Below are positions 1 through 9,101 of a stretch of DNA of 64,000 nt, in pieces (position 1 is the first letter of the stretch; every line of letters begins with the position of its first letter). The stretch is taken from contig NZ_CP117866.1 of the NCBI RefSeq assembly GCF_028736035.1, forward strand, positions 10,891,001 to 10,955,000. The letters run 5' to 3'. A program made the position numbers and the translations under genes. The notes under the pieces are model-generated. The model worked only from the letters and a program-made list of their open reading frames with translations, did not search any database and was not told the DNA's origin. This DNA comes from Streptomyces sp. T12. Lineage in GTDB: Bacteria > Actinomycetota > Actinomycetes > Streptomycetales > Streptomycetaceae.

Positions 1-1446
1 CAGGAACCCGCCGAGCCCCTGTCCTTCCCCGCCCACTTCATCCTCGGCTCCGCGACCGCCGCCTACCAGATCGAAGGCGCCGCCACCGAGGACGGCCGCG
101 GTCCCTCCATCTGGGACACCTACTCCCACACCCCGGGCAAGACATGGAACGGCGACACCGGTGACGTCGCCGCCGACCACTACCACCGCCTCGAGGACGA
201 CCTCGATCTCATGGCGTCCCTGGGCCTGCAGGCCTACCGGTTCTCCCTCGCCTGGCCGCGTATCCAGCCCACCGGCCGGGGCCCGGCCAACCCCAAGGGG
301 CTGGACTTCTACAGCCGTCTGGTCGACGGCCTTCTCGCCCGGGGCATCACCCCGGTCGCCACCCTCTACCACTGGGACCTGCCCCAGGCCCTCGAAGACA
401 CCGGCGGCTGGACGAACCGCGCCACCGCCCACGCCTTCGCCGACTACGCCCGTATCGTCGGCGAAGCCCTCGGCGACCGCGTCGCGATCTGGACCACCCT
501 GAACGAACCGTGGTGCTCCGCCTACCTCGGCTACGGATCCGGAGCCCACGCCCCCGGCCGCACCGACGGCGCCGCGGCACTGAAGGCGGTGCATCACCTC
601 AACCTCGCCCACGGCCTGGCGGTTCAGCAGCTCAGGGCGGTCACCACCAATGATCCGCAGTACTCCGTCACCCTGAACTTCCACGTCCTGAGGGGCAAGG
701 GCGACGGCGGCGAAGAGGCCGTGCGCCGCATCGACGCGCTGGCCAACCGCTCCTTCACCGAACCCCTGCTGCGCGGCCACTACCCGGAGGACCTCATCGA
801 GGACACCGCCGCCGTCACCGACTGGGCGTTCGTCGAGGACGGTGACCTCACCCAGATCCACCAGCCCTTGGACCTGCTCGGCGTCAACTACTACGCCACC
901 ACCACGGTCCGCCTGTGGGACGGCGTGACACCACGTCAGAACCACGACGGCCACAAGGACATGGGCGGCTCGGCGTGGCCCGGATCGCCGCACGTCGAGT
1001 TCGTCGAACAGGACGGCCCGCACACCGCGATGGGCTGGAACATCGACCCCGACGGCCTCGAAGAACTCCTCCTCGACCTGCACACCCGGTTCCCGAACCA
1101 GCCCCTGGTCATCACGGAGAACGGAGCGGCCTTCGACGACCATCTCACCACCCGCCCCGACGGCACCCACGCCGTCCACGACCCCGAGCGTGTCGACTAC
1201 CTACGTCGCCACCTCACCGCCGCCCACCGGGCACTTGCCGCCGGTGTCGATCTGCGCGGGTACTTCGTGTGGTCGCTGATGGACAACTTCGAGTGGGGTT
1301 ACGGGTACTCCAAGCGCTTCGGCATCGTCCATGTCGACTACGACTCCCAGCGTCGTACGCTCAAGGACAGCGCCCTGTGGTACCGGGAGCTGGCACGCAC
1401 GGGGGCCGGCCGGACGCCCGGTGAGACCCGCCCGCTACCCACCTGA
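1..1446 (+). CDS. GH1 family beta-glucosidase, 5' end outside window
   Basis: Cytoplasmic glycoside hydrolase family 1 enzyme that should hydrolyse beta-glucosides or related beta-glycosides with retention. The frame is open from base 1 and lacks only a short N-terminus: the early GH1 segment [15 protein letters not shown] starts near base 40. The acid/base motif TLNEPW (Glu codon at 505) and the nucleophile motif ITENGA (Glu codon at 1117) are both present, as is the late [14 protein letters not shown] segment. The remaining length, about 480 residues, is normal for the family. It points away from the window start, so it probably closes a sugar-uptake operon lying to the left. The fold and family are secure; the exact sugar is not. 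Confidence 0.93.
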   Translation, partial: QEPAEPLSFPAHFILGSATAAYQIEGAATEDGRGPSIWDTYSHTPGKTWNGDTGDVAADHYHRLEDDLDLMASLGLQAYRFSLAWPRIQPTGRGPANPKGLDFYSRLVDGLLARGITPVATLYHWDLPQALEDTGGWTNRATAHAFADYARIVGEALGDRVAIWTTLNEPWCSAYLGYGSGAHAPGRTDGAAALKAVHHLNLAHGLAVQQLRAVTTNDPQYSVTLNFHVLRGKGDGGEEAVRRIDALANRSFTEPLLRGHYPEDLIEDTAAVTDWAFVEDGDLTQIHQPLDLLGVNYYATTTVRLWDGVTPRQNHDGHKDMGGSAWPGSPHVEFVEQDGPHTAMGWNIDPDGLEELLLDLHTRFPNQPLVITENGAAFDDHLTTRPDGTHAVHDPERVDYLRRHLTAAHRALAAGVDLRGYFVWSLMDNFEWGYGYSKRFGIVHVDYDSQRRTLKDSALWYRELARTGAGRTPGETRPLPT

Positions 1447-1447
1447 G

Positions 1448-1496
1448 ACCGTGACCGCACCCGTGCAACGGCATGGACGGGTGCGGTCGTCACGGT
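1448..1496. terminator. Bidirectional hairpin terminator
   Basis: Left arm 1448-1464 pairs with right arm 1477-1496 over 17 bp with one 3-nt bulge. The hairpin lies between the convergent beta-glucosidase and NTF2-like genes and overlaps the stop codon of the latter. There is no T-run, which is usual for this G+C-rich group. Confidence 0.7.
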
Positions 1497-1912
1497 TGCG
1501 CGTCGTCGGTCATGGCCTCACGGACCTTGGCGGTGTCCACGAACTGCTCGAAGCGGACGATCAGTCCGCCGCGTACGACGAAGTGGTGCGCGACGCGGAC
1601 GTCGATCCGCTTGCCGGTCGCCTTGTTGGCCGCCGTGTAGCGGGCCAGGACGACGACGTCCTCGCCGTCGACGACGTAGGTGTCGTCGTGGGCGATCCAG
1701 TTGTCCCACTCCTTGCCCAGCTGCTCCATGACGTTGGAGGTCACGCCCTGGGGGGTGCGGTAGGTGCCGGCCAGCGGGAAGCCGGCCATCTCCTTCCACT
1801 CCACGTCGGGGGCGAGGGTCGCACGCAGGGCTTCCAGGTCCCCGTTGGCGGACGCCAGGTACTGGCGGCGTACGACGTCGGCGGGGGCGGTGGACGTGGC
1901 GAAGTCGGTCAC
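1490..1912 (-). CDS. NTF2-like (SnoaL-type) small cone-fold protein
   Basis: About 140 residues with the NTF2-like pattern: an N-terminal helix (DVVRRQYLASANGDLEAL), then a VEWKEMAGFPLAGTYRTPQGV segment and a curved sheet ending in HHFVVRGGLIVRFEQFVDT. Proteins of this fold are small-molecule isomerases, hydrolases or binding proteins; no catalytic claim can be made here. The chosen start is GTG at 1912, just after the stop of the upstream metallo-hydrolase gene; an in-frame GTG at 1921 would give a 4-codon overlap and is equally possible. It is the last gene of a three-gene leftward operon with the DsbA-like and MBL genes, suggesting a shared detoxification or stress role. Confidence 0.85.
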   Translation of the reverse strand: MTDFATSTAPADVVRRQYLASANGDLEALRATLAPDVEWKEMAGFPLAGTYRTPQGVTSNVMEQLGKEWDNWIAHDDTYVVDGEDVVVLARYTAANKATGKRIDVRVAHHFVVRGGLIVRFEQFVDTAKVREAMTDDAQP

Positions 1913-1914
1913 GG

Positions 1915-2721
1915 TCAGCCCCACTTCATCTCGCCCTTGGCGACCTTGGCGCCGATCCGGGCGGCGATCAGCATGCCGTTGTCCGGGTAGCGGGCGACGA
2001 GGGCCTCGGTCAGCGCGGCGCCGTCGGCGGCCTTGGCCAGCTCCTCCTCGAACGCCACCAGGTAGTCGCGGGTGGCGGTGATGGCGGAGACGTCGGCGGC
2101 GGTGTCGGGCAGGCGGTGGCCGGGGACGACCAGCTGCGGGTCGAGGGCGGCCATCTCGTCGAGCAGCTTGACCCAAGTGGCGCGCTGCTCGGGGGTCTGG
2201 GTGTCGGCGACCCAGACGTGCTCCTTCTGGAACAGCAGGACGCCGCCGAGGATGGCGCGCTGCTCGGCCTGCCACAGGTAGTGGCGGTCGGACAGCTCGG
2301 CTGGGCCGCCCTTGAGCTCGAAACGGTGGCCTTCCAGGGAGAGGTCGCCGGTGAGCGGTTCGATGTCCACGAGGCGGGTGGGCAGGTTGGTGCCGAGCGC
2401 CGCCCACGCCTTGAGCTTGCCCTCGTAGGAGTGCTGGATGTGTTCGATGACGTGCTCGGTGGCGACGAACTTCGCGTCGGGGAAGGCGTCGGCGAGGACT
2501 TCGGCGCCGAAGTAGAAGTCGGGGTCGCCGTGGCTGATGAAGACGGTGGTGAGCTTCTTGCCGGAGTCGAGGATCTCGGCGGCCAGGCGGTGGCCGTCGG
2601 CCAGGGTGAAGCCGGCGTCCACCAGCAGAGCCTCGCTCTCACCGGTGACGAGCGTGGCGGTCTTGTTCTTGCTGCCGGCGGGGAAGTCGAGGTCGAGGAC
2701 CTTGAAGTCGAGCGTGCCCAT
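1915..2721 (-). CDS. Metallo-beta-lactamase-fold hydrolase
   Basis: 268 residues with the MBL alpha-beta-beta-alpha layout. An N-terminal sheet ends in LLVDAGF, the metal loop SHGDPDFYFG sits near residues 64-73, an AELSDRHYLW segment is near 143, and the late LVVPGHRLPD segment is near 198. The usual loop is HxHxDH; here it reads H-G-D-P-D-F, so the second His and the final His are replaced, as in a subgroup of actinobacterial MBL proteins. That points to altered metal content or a hydrolase other than a beta-lactamase. A ribosome site (AGGAGC) precedes the ATG. It is the middle gene of the operon with the DsbA-like and NTF2-like genes. Confidence 0.87.
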   Translation of the reverse strand: MGTLDFKVLDLDFPAGSKNKTATLVTGESEALLVDAGFTLADGHRLAAEILDSGKKLTTVFISHGDPDFYFGAEVLADAFPDAKFVATEHVIEHIQHSYEGKLKAWAALGTNLPTRLVDIEPLTGDLSLEGHRFELKGGPAELSDRHYLWQAEQRAILGGVLLFQKEHVWVADTQTPEQRATWVKLLDEMAALDPQLVVPGHRLPDTAADVSAITATRDYLVAFEEELAKAADGAALTEALVARYPDNGMLIAARIGAKVAKGEMKWG

Positions 2722-2739
2722 GGAAAGGCTCCTAGCTCT

Positions 2740-2782
2740 CGGAGAGGGGAGAAACGGAGAGGGGAAGACGGAGAGGGGAAAG
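2740..2782. repeat. Three tandem 14-15 bp units (core CGGAGAGGGGA)
   Basis: Units start at 2740, 2755 and 2769 and share the core CGGAGAGGGGA followed by a short A-rich tail. They fill most of the 65-bp gap between the DsbA-like and MBL genes. On the transcript of this leftward operon they give pyrimidine-rich sequence, with no obvious hairpin. Confidence 0.8.
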
Positions 2783-2786
2783 GGGG

Positions 2787-3404
2787 TCAGGAGGAGGTGC
2801 GGGCGGACAGCCGCTGGTCGACTTCGTCGGCGGTGGCGTGTCCGCGGGCCAGGGTGGTGACGCGGCCGCCGTCGAGGGCGAGGAGCGTGGGGAAGCCGGT
2901 GACGCCGAGCTCGGCGGCGCGGCGGAAGTCGGCTTCGGCGTCCGCCCGCGTCGCCGGTGCTTCGTACGCGGCGACGACCGCCTCGGCGTCCAACCCCGCG
3001 TCCTCGGCGAGCTGTCGGTAGGTCGCCGGGTCGGACAGGCTCTGCCCGTCGATGTAGAAGGCGCCTTGGAGGGCGGCGGCCAGTTCGGCCGTACGGTCGG
3101 GAGCCGCCCGGCGTAGCGCGGCCACACCGCGGGCGGCGGCCTCGGAGTCCATCACGAACGAGCCGTCGGCGATCAGCCGCTCGTATGCCTCGCCGAACTC
3201 GGCGCCGGTCAGCTCGGCGATCTGTTCGTTCGCGCCCTGGACGTACCCGAACTCGCGGATCGGCACCCGGCGCGGCCCGGTGAACAGGCCGCCGGAGACG
3301 ACCTCAACCGGCACTTCGGGATGCCTGGAGGTGATCTCGCCCAGTGTCGCGGAGAAACCGTGCGACCAGCCGCAGTAGGCATCGAAGACGTAGATGAGCT
3401 GCAT
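2787..3404 (-). CDS. DsbA/FrnE-like thioredoxin-fold oxidoreductase with CGWS centre
   Basis: 205 residues. It starts with the beta strand MQLIYVFDAYC, has the redox motif C-G-W-S at residues 11-14, a helical insertion, and the cis-proline loop VTGFPT near residue 170, all typical of the DsbA/2-hydroxychromene isomerase fold. No signal peptide is visible, so it is cytoplasmic. The second Cys of CxxC is Ser, which fits a monothiol or glutathione/mycothiol-dependent activity rather than disulfide oxidation. It is the first gene of the three-gene leftward operon, and an 18-bp perfect palindrome lies 58 bp before its start. Confidence 0.85.
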   Translation of the reverse strand: MQLIYVFDAYCGWSHGFSATLGEITSRHPEVPVEVVSGGLFTGPRRVPIREFGYVQGANEQIAELTGAEFGEAYERLIADGSFVMDSEAAARGVAALRRAAPDRTAELAAALQGAFYIDGQSLSDPATYRQLAEDAGLDAEAVVAAYEAPATRADAEADFRRAAELGVTGFPTLLALDGGRVTTLARGHATADEVDQRLSARTSS

Positions 3405-3461
3405 CGAGGACCTCGAGAGGATGTGGCACCCGCCTTGTGCGGACGCTCACCTGGGCAACAT

Positions 3462-3479
3462 TATCTGACGTGTCAGATA
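3462..3479. promoter_or_regulatory. 18-bp perfect palindrome, candidate MarR operator
   Basis: TATCTGAC (3462-3469), GT, GTCAGATA (3472-3479): 8-bp arms around a 2-bp centre. It lies between the start of the DsbA-like operon and the end of the marR-type gene. A compact palindrome of this size in front of a redox operon beside a MarR gene fits a MarR dimer site; this is inference. Confidence 0.65.
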
Positions 3480-3573
3480 TTTCAATGCGGGGGAATCCGC
3501 TCGGAGCAACTCGAGTCTCGCCGTAGGAACGGCAGGGAACGGCAGGCCGCACGTCCGTGGTGCGGCGGCCCGC

Positions 3574-4095
3574 TCAGGGCAGCAGGGGGAGGGAGGCGCG
3601 GGCCGAGTGGCTGAGAATCCGCAGGTCCTCCGCGAAGCGCTCCCGGTGGGAAGGGGGTAGCGGCTCCAGGAAGTACCGCTGGATGTTCTTCACGTGGAGC
3701 CGGGAGGCGCGTACGGCGGTCTCCTCGCCCAGCGGTGTCAGGCGCACCAGACGCCCTCGCCCGTCGGCCGGATCCGTCACGCGCTGTACCAGCCCGGCCG
3801 CCTGCATCCGGTCCACCAGTCGTGTCACCCCACCCGTGGTGAGCACCTGCTCCTGGCTGATCGCCCGCATCGACAACCCGGGGTCGCCGGCTCGTCCCAG
3901 GATCAGCAGCACCTCGTACATCAGGTGGCTGATCCCGCACTCCTCCTCTATCTGCCGGCCCAGGATGTACTCCAGCCGGTTCGCGGCACCCTGCAACCGC
4001 CCGAACGCCAGGACCAGGTCGTTGTCGGCCGCCTCCTTCGCGGTCGTGATCTCCCGCTGCCCGTCCTGCCTGTCCTGCCGGCCCTGCTCGCCCAC
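3574..4095 (-). CDS. MarR-family transcriptional regulator
   Basis: Winged-helix dimeric repressor. The core runs from LVLAFGRLQGAANRLEYIL through the recognition region LSMRAISQEQVLTTGGVTRLVDRM to the wing VTDPADGRGRLVRLTPLGEE, a standard MarR layout. I chose the GTG at 4095 because GGAGG lies just before it; an in-frame GTG at 4143 would add 16 residues rich in Arg and Gly that look non-coding. It sits directly upstream, on the same strand, of the DsbA/MBL/NTF2 operon, and palindromes lie on both sides of it. Likely ligands are oxidants or aromatic compounds, but nothing in the sequence specifies one. Confidence 0.88.
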   Translation of the reverse strand: MGEQGRQDRQDGQREITTAKEAADNDLVLAFGRLQGAANRLEYILGRQIEEECGISHLMYEVLLILGRAGDPGLSMRAISQEQVLTTGGVTRLVDRMQAAGLVQRVTDPADGRGRLVRLTPLGEETAVRASRLHVKNIQRYFLEPLPPSHRERFAEDLRILSHSARASLPLLP

Positions 4096-4203
4096 GACAC
4101 CTCCGCATGTTCGTCCAGGTGGGAACCTACCGCGCCGGATCACACGGCGGCCCGGTGCCTGCCAGGGGACCTGCCGCGGGTAGCCGTGATGCTGTGCGAA
4201 GTC

Positions 4204-4261
4204 TTGACACGTCCTGTTCGACTGCGTAGATATGACACCGCAGTCATGACAGCGCAGTCAT
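4204..4261 (+). promoter_or_regulatory. Strong promoter overlapped by two tandem operator-like repeats
   Basis: TTGACA at 4204-4209, a 17-bp spacer, then TAGATA at 4227-4232, on the + strand facing the LacI gene. Directly over the expected start point are two 14-bp direct repeats, ATGACACCGCAGTC (4232-4245) and ATGACAGCGCAGTC (4246-4259). Each is itself part of an ATGAC-N6-GTCAT inverted repeat. The arrangement suggests repression by a dimer binding twice, either the MarR protein from its upstream side or the LacI protein. Confidence 0.6.
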
Positions 4262-4344
4262 AAAGGTGGTCGACGGGACATCGGCTCCTGGCGACTGGCT
4301 GTGACTCGCTAGGATCTGAGCCGCCGGAAACAGGGGAGACACCA

Positions 4345-5517
4345 ATGACGCGAGTGGGAAGCCAGGGCGGGAGCCCTGCCGCGCCGCGTGCCGTGGACGT
4401 GGCCCGGCAGGCCGGCGTCTCCCAGAAGACTGTCTCCCGGGTCTTCAACGGTGAGCGGTACGTCTCCGACGACGTGCGCCGGCGTGTCCTCGAAGCCGCC
4501 GAGGAGCTCGGCTACCGGATGAACAGCGCGGCCCGGGCACTGGCCTCGGGGCGTACCCGCTCCATCGGCGTGGTCACGCTGGGGACCGCCCTGTACGGGC
4601 CGGCCTCGCTGCTCATCGGCATCGAGCGGGCCGCCCGGGACGCGGGCTATGCGCTCCGGGTGTACAACACGCTGGAGGGTGACCCGGGAGGCGTCGCCGG
4701 GGCCGTGGAGTCGCTGCTCGAACAGGGCGTGGACGGCATCGTCGTATCGGAACCGATCGACGAGGGAGACGAGGGATCGGACTCCCTCAGCGTCGACGTG
4801 CCGGTCCTCGTCTTCGGTGCACCCGCGACATTCGGCGGCCCCAGGGCCGTGAGCGCGGGGGTCGGTGCCGAGTCACTGGCGCGGGCGGCCACCGAACACC
4901 TCCTGGACCTCGGCCATGTGACGGTCCATCACCTTGCCGGTCCGCAACGGTGGTTCGCCGCCCGGGACCGCCTCGACGGCTGGCGGGCGGCGCTGTCGGC
5001 GCGCGGTAGGGAGCAGCCGCCCGTCATCGAGGGCGACTGGTCGGCAGCCTCCGGCTACGCCGCGGGCCGCGAACTGGCCGCCGCCGGGGATGCCACCGCG
5101 GTGTTCGCCGCCAATGACGACATGGCCATCGGTCTGATCCGTGCCCTGACGGAAGCCGGCCTGAGCGTACCGGGCGACGTCAGTGTCGTCGGCTTCGACG
5201 ACATCCCCGTCTCCGCCTATGTCACGCCTCCGCTGACCACGATGCGCCAGCCGTTCGACGCCGTCGCGCACGAGGGGCTCCGGCTCCTGGTGCAGGCCAT
5301 CGAGAAACCGGACGCGGAGCCGGCGCCGGCGAGCGATCCGCCGGTCGAACTGGTCGTCCGTGCCTCGACCGCACCCCCGGCGGCCCGGAAGGCCTTGGCG
5401 CGCGGGCGGCGTTCGGCCTCCCGCTCGAATGACTCGCCACACGCACCACCGGGCGGGAACGGACCGCAGGCCGGCAATGAACCGCAGGCCGGCAACGGGC
5501 CGTCCGTCGGCGACTGA
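4345..5517 (+). CDS. LacI-family transcriptional repressor of the sugar locus
   Basis: 390 residues. The LacI helix-turn-helix and hinge are clear at about residues 16-70: VDVARQAGVSQKTVSRVFNG, then the hinge helix NSAARALASGRTRSIGVV. A periplasmic-binding-protein-like ligand domain follows, with ending motifs FAANDDMAIGLIRAL and VVGFDDIPVSAYVTPPLTT. The C-terminal 45 residues are a low-complexity tail with six-residue repeats of the NGPQAG type, absent from typical LacI proteins. It lies immediately upstream of the sugar ABC transporter operon, the usual position for a local repressor that is released by the transported sugar. Confidence 0.93.
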   Translation: MTRVGSQGGSPAAPRAVDVARQAGVSQKTVSRVFNGERYVSDDVRRRVLEAAEELGYRMNSAARALASGRTRSIGVVTLGTALYGPASLLIGIERAARDAGYALRVYNTLEGDPGGVAGAVESLLEQGVDGIVVSEPIDEGDEGSDSLSVDVPVLVFGAPATFGGPRAVSAGVGAESLARAATEHLLDLGHVTVHHLAGPQRWFAARDRLDGWRAALSARGREQPPVIEGDWSAASGYAAGRELAAAGDATAVFAANDDMAIGLIRALTEAGLSVPGDVSVVGFDDIPVSAYVTPPLTTMRQPFDAVAHEGLRLLVQAIEKPDAEPAPASDPPVELVVRASTAPPAARKALARGRRSASRSNDSPHAPPGGNGPQAGNEPQAGNGPSVGD

Positions 5518-5845
5518 TCAGCACCCCCGGCCAGAGCAGCATCCGCTCAGGACCGGGCGGTGAGCCCGCCTGCGGCCGGCCCCACCCCACCCCGCCCCGC
5601 CCGGCGAAACCCTTCCACCACCGTGGACTTCCGCTGCACGGCACGTGACGCGCGTGCCGGTCACAGCCCGCGCGACGCGCACCCGAACATGGCGACCCCG
5701 ATGCCCTGGTAGCGACGTCCGCGCCTCACCCCTCCTCACACCTCTCCACCCTTCCTCCCCTCCACCTTTCCTCCTCTCCCTTCCCACCCGTGCGACGCGC
5801 CCTCGCCAGGCGTGCCGTCCCTCTGCCCATCGGCGGGAGTTCACC
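5518..5845. promoter_or_regulatory. Intergenic control region of the sugar ABC operon
   Basis: 328 bp without a gene. It holds an inverted repeat at 5639-5659 (CGGCACG, 7-bp spacer, CGTGCCG) that could be the LacI operator. An almost pure pyrimidine tract follows at about 5728-5790, probably the untranslated leader. No clear -35/-10 pair stands out. Confidence 0.5.
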
Positions 5846-7234
5846 ATGCCCAGATCCTTCGTTCCCACGTCCTCCATGAGCCGCCGGCGGTTCCTCGCCG
5901 CGACCGGAGCGGTGTCCCTCGGTGCCGCGCTTGCCGCGTGCAGCGGCGACAGCGACTCCGGCGGCTCCTCCACCTCCACCGAGCCGGTCAGCCAGGCCGA
6001 CATCGACAAGGCGATGAAGACGCCGACCCAACTGACGTTCTGGACCTGGGTCCCGGACATCCAGCAGGAGATCGCGCTCTTCGAGAAGAAGTACCCCGCG
6101 ATCAAGGTCAAGGTCGTCAACGCCGGTCAGGGCGTCGAGCACTACACCAAGCTGCGCACCGCCCTCAAGGCGGGCACCGGCGCGCCGGACCTCGCGCAGA
6201 TCGAATACCAGGCGGTCCCCACCTTCACGATCACGGACAGCCTGCTGAACCTGACCCCGTACGGCGCCGCGGCGCTGAAGGACCAGTTCGTCGACTGGAC
6301 GTGGGGTCAGGTCAGCGGACCCGGCGGCGAGGTCTGGGCGATCCCGCAGGACACCGGCCCGATGGGCATGCTGTACCGCAAGGACATCTTCGACAAGCAC
6401 GGCATCCAAGTGCCGGAGACCTGGGAGGAGTTCGCGGCCGCGGCCCGCAAGCTCCACAAGGCCGACCCGGACGTCTACCTCACCAACCTCGCGGCGAACG
6501 AACCCGCCGCCTGGCACGGTCTGCTGTGGCAGGCGGGCGCGAAGCCGTACGCCACCTCCGGCAAGAGCGACCTCTCCCTCAGTGTCGACGACGCGGTCTC
6601 CAAGAAGCTCGCCGAGTACTGGGGCGGGCTCGCGAAGGAAAGTGTCATCAGCACCGACCCGGACTTCACCGACGGGTGGTACGCCGGGTTCAACAAGGGC
6701 AAGTACGCCACCTGGCTCACCGCGGCCTGGGGTCCGGCGTTCCTGTCGGGTTCGGCCAAGTCCACCTCGGGCAAGTGGCGGGCCGCGCCGCTGCCGCAGT
6801 GGGACGCGGCCAAGCCGGTCTCGGGCAACTGGGGCGGCTCCACGACCGCGGTCATCCGCGCCACGAAGAACCCGATCGCGGCGGCCCAGTTCGCCCAGTT
6901 CCTCAACAGCGACCCGGCGAGCGCCAAGATGTTCGCCACCAAGCAGTTCTTCTTCCCGGCGACCAAGTCCCTGCTTGCGGACCCGAGTTTCACCGGCGAC
7001 GCACCCGCCTTCTACGGCGGCCAGAAGGTCAACCAGGTCTTCGCCGACATCAGCGACACGGTCCCGACCGCGTTCCAGTGGCCGCCGTTCCTGGACCAGG
7101 CGGCGAAGGACTGGACCGAGACCGTCGGCAAGTCCCTCGCCGACCAGGCCGACACCGTCGCCGCCCTCGGCACCTGGCAGTCGCGGCTGACGACGTACGC
7201 CAAGAACCAGGGCTTCACGGTCAAGGGGGCCTGA
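5846..7234 (+). CDS. Sugar ABC transporter substrate-binding lipoprotein
   Basis: 462 residues. The N-terminus has a Tat-like [11 protein letters not shown] segment and a lipobox LAAC with the acylated Cys near residue 32, followed by a Ser/Gly-rich linker. The mature part is a family 1 (maltose-type) extracellular binding protein: [21 protein letters not shown], then [19 protein letters not shown], and later [13 protein letters not shown] and [11 protein letters not shown]. It captures an oligosaccharide outside the membrane and hands it to the two permeases that follow. The ATG at 5846 has GGGAG before it; an alternative ATG lies 10 codons later. No ATPase gene is present, so a shared MsiK-type ATPase is expected, as is common in Streptomyces. 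Confidence 0.94.
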   Translation: MPRSFVPTSSMSRRRFLAATGAVSLGAALAACSGDSDSGGSSTSTEPVSQADIDKAMKTPTQLTFWTWVPDIQQEIALFEKKYPAIKVKVVNAGQGVEHYTKLRTALKAGTGAPDLAQIEYQAVPTFTITDSLLNLTPYGAAALKDQFVDWTWGQVSGPGGEVWAIPQDTGPMGMLYRKDIFDKHGIQVPETWEEFAAAARKLHKADPDVYLTNLAANEPAAWHGLLWQAGAKPYATSGKSDLSLSVDDAVSKKLAEYWGGLAKESVISTDPDFTDGWYAGFNKGKYATWLTAAWGPAFLSGSAKSTSGKWRAAPLPQWDAAKPVSGNWGGSTTAVIRATKNPIAAAQFAQFLNSDPASAKMFATKQFFFPATKSLLADPSFTGDAPAFYGGQKVNQVFADISDTVPTAFQWPPFLDQAAKDWTETVGKSLADQADTVAALGTWQSRLTTYAKNQGFTVKGA

Positions 7235-7235
7235 G

Positions 7236-8156
7236 ATGGCAGCCACCACCGCCGCCTACGCCAGGCCGCGCCGAGCCGGCCCGCCGCGCCGCCGGCTCGG
7301 CGGGCCGGGCCCCCTGTTCGTGGCCCCGTTCCTGATCCTCTTCCTCCTGCTGTTCCTCGCCCCGCTCGGCTACGCCGCCTACCTCAGCCTCTTCCAGCAA
7401 CGCCTCATCGGCGGCACGGTCTTCGTCGGCCTGGACAACTACGTCACCGCCCTCAAGGACCCGCTCCTCCTGCACGGCGTCGGCCGCGTGGCCCTGTTCT
7501 TCGTGATCCAGGTCCCGCTGATGCTGCTGCTGGCCCTGGTGTTCGCCCTCGCCCTCGACAGCGGCCTGCTGCGGCTGGCGCGCGTGATCCGGCTGGGCAT
7601 CTTCGTGCCGTACGCGGTCCCGAGTGTGGTCGCCGCGCTCATGTGGGGCTATCTGTACGGCCCCGACTTCGGCCCGTTCGCCCAGCTGAGCCGGGAGCTG
7701 GACCTCCCGGCTCCGCACTTCCTCAGCGAGAGCTGGATGCTGGGCAGTCTGGCGAACATCGTGACCTGGGAGTTCGTCGGCTACAACATGATCATCCTGT
7801 ACGCGGCGCTGCGGACCATCCCGCAGGACCTGTACGAGGCCGCCGCGATGGACGGGGCGGGCGCCTGGCGGATCGCCTGGTCGATCAAGCTGCCCGCGCT
7901 GCGGCCGGCGCTCCTGCTGACCCTGCTCTTCTCGGTGATCGGCAGCTTCCAGCTCTTCAACGAACCGAACCTGCTGATGAAGATCGCCCCGGACGTCATC
8001 AGCAGCTCCTACACCGCCAACCTCTACTCCTACTCCCTCGCCTTCACCGGAAACCAGCTCAACTACGCGGCCACGGTCTCCTTCCTCCTCGGACTGGTCA
8101 TCGTCATCGCCTCCTACGTCGTACTGCTCACCGCGAACCGCAGGAGGGCCGCGTGA
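7236..8156 (+). CDS. Sugar ABC transporter permease (MalF type)
   Basis: 306 residues, six predicted membrane helices. The first is FVAPFLILFLLLFLAPLGYAAYL; the EAA loop that contacts the ATPase reads LYEAAAMDGAGAWRIAWSIKLPALRPA near residues 195-220. It begins one base after the stop of the binding protein, so the two are translationally linked. It forms the membrane channel with the permease encoded next and imports a sugar under LacI control. Confidence 0.95.
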   Translation: MAATTAAYARPRRAGPPRRRLGGPGPLFVAPFLILFLLLFLAPLGYAAYLSLFQQRLIGGTVFVGLDNYVTALKDPLLLHGVGRVALFFVIQVPLMLLLALVFALALDSGLLRLARVIRLGIFVPYAVPSVVAALMWGYLYGPDFGPFAQLSRELDLPAPHFLSESWMLGSLANIVTWEFVGYNMIILYAALRTIPQDLYEAAAMDGAGAWRIAWSIKLPALRPALLLTLLFSVIGSFQLFNEPNLLMKIAPDVISSSYTANLYSYSLAFTGNQLNYAATVSFLLGLVIVIASYVVLLTANRRRAA

Positions 8157-9073
8157 CGACCACCTTGCAGCCGCCGGCGACCGCAGCGGCCCCCACCGCA
8201 CCCAGGCGGCACCGGCCCGCACCCCGCCGCCGCAGCACCCCGCTGACGATCGTCATGCTGGCGGCGCTGGCCTACTTCCTCCTCCCGCTGTTCTGGCTGC
8301 TGGTCGCCTCGACCAAGGGCACCCAGGACCTGATCAACAGCTTCGGCCTGTGGTTCTCCGACGCCCCGCAGCTCCTGGCGAACATCAAGGCCACCTTCAC
8401 CCAGGACGACGGCGTCTTCGTCGACTGGCTGCTCAACACCGCCGTGTACGCCGTCGTCAGCGCGGTCGGCGCCGCCCTGCTCGCGGCCGCCGCCGGGTAC
8501 GGGTTCGCCAAGTTCCGCTTCCGCGGTGACCGCGCCGCCTTCAACCTGGTCCTCGGCGCCATCATGGTCCCCGCCACCGCGCTGGCGATCCCGACCTATC
8601 TGCTGTTCGCCAAGGTCGGCCTGGTCAACACCCCCTGGGCGATCATCCTGCCCTCGCTCGTCAACCCCTTCGGCCTCTACCTCATGCGTATCTACGCGGC
8701 CGACGCGGTCCCGGACAGCCTTCTGGAGGCCGCCCGCATCGACGGGGCGGGGGAGGCACGCATCTTCTTCCGGATCGCGCTCAGGCTGCTTGCTCCCGGC
8801 CTGGTCACCGTCCTGTTGTTCACGCTCGTGGCGACCTGGAACAACTACTTCCTGCCGCTGATCATGCTCAACGACCCGCAGCTGTACCCCATCACGGTCG
8901 GCCTCTCCTCCTGGGCCGCGCAGGCGCAGAACGGGGGAGGCGGCGCCAGCAGCGACATGCTGCCGCTCGTCGTGACCGGCTCCCTGATCTCCATCGTGCC
9001 GCTCGTCATCGCCTTCCTCCTGCTCCAGCGCTACTGGCAGAGCGGCTTGGCCACCGGCGGCGTCAAGCAGTAA
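8153..9073 (+). CDS. Sugar ABC transporter permease (MalG type)
   Basis: 306 residues, six predicted membrane helices, with an EAA loop LLEAARIDGAGEARIFFRIALRLL near residues 190-215. The start is a GTG at 8153 whose last two bases belong to the stop codon of the first permease; AGGAGG lies 5 bases upstream. The long open frame upstream of 8153 is the +1 shadow of the first permease and is not used. It partners the MalF-type subunit. Confidence 0.95.
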   Translation: MTTTLQPPATAAAPTAPRRHRPAPRRRSTPLTIVMLAALAYFLLPLFWLLVASTKGTQDLINSFGLWFSDAPQLLANIKATFTQDDGVFVDWLLNTAVYAVVSAVGAALLAAAAGYGFAKFRFRGDRAAFNLVLGAIMVPATALAIPTYLLFAKVGLVNTPWAIILPSLVNPFGLYLMRIYAADAVPDSLLEAARIDGAGEARIFFRIALRLLAPGLVTVLLFTLVATWNNYFLPLIMLNDPQLYPITVGLSSWAAQAQNGGGGASSDMLPLVVTGSLISIVPLVIAFLLLQRYWQSGLATGGVKQ

Positions 9074-9101
9074 CTCCCCTTAACTTTCCGGAGGTTCCTT
9101 C

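Noticed and set aside
3462..3479. Third copy of the TCTGAC...GTCAGA operator found at 36015 and 57308
   Set aside because: The half-site is the same but the centre is 2 bp instead of 5 bp, which would put the half-sites on different helix faces; probably a different regulator.
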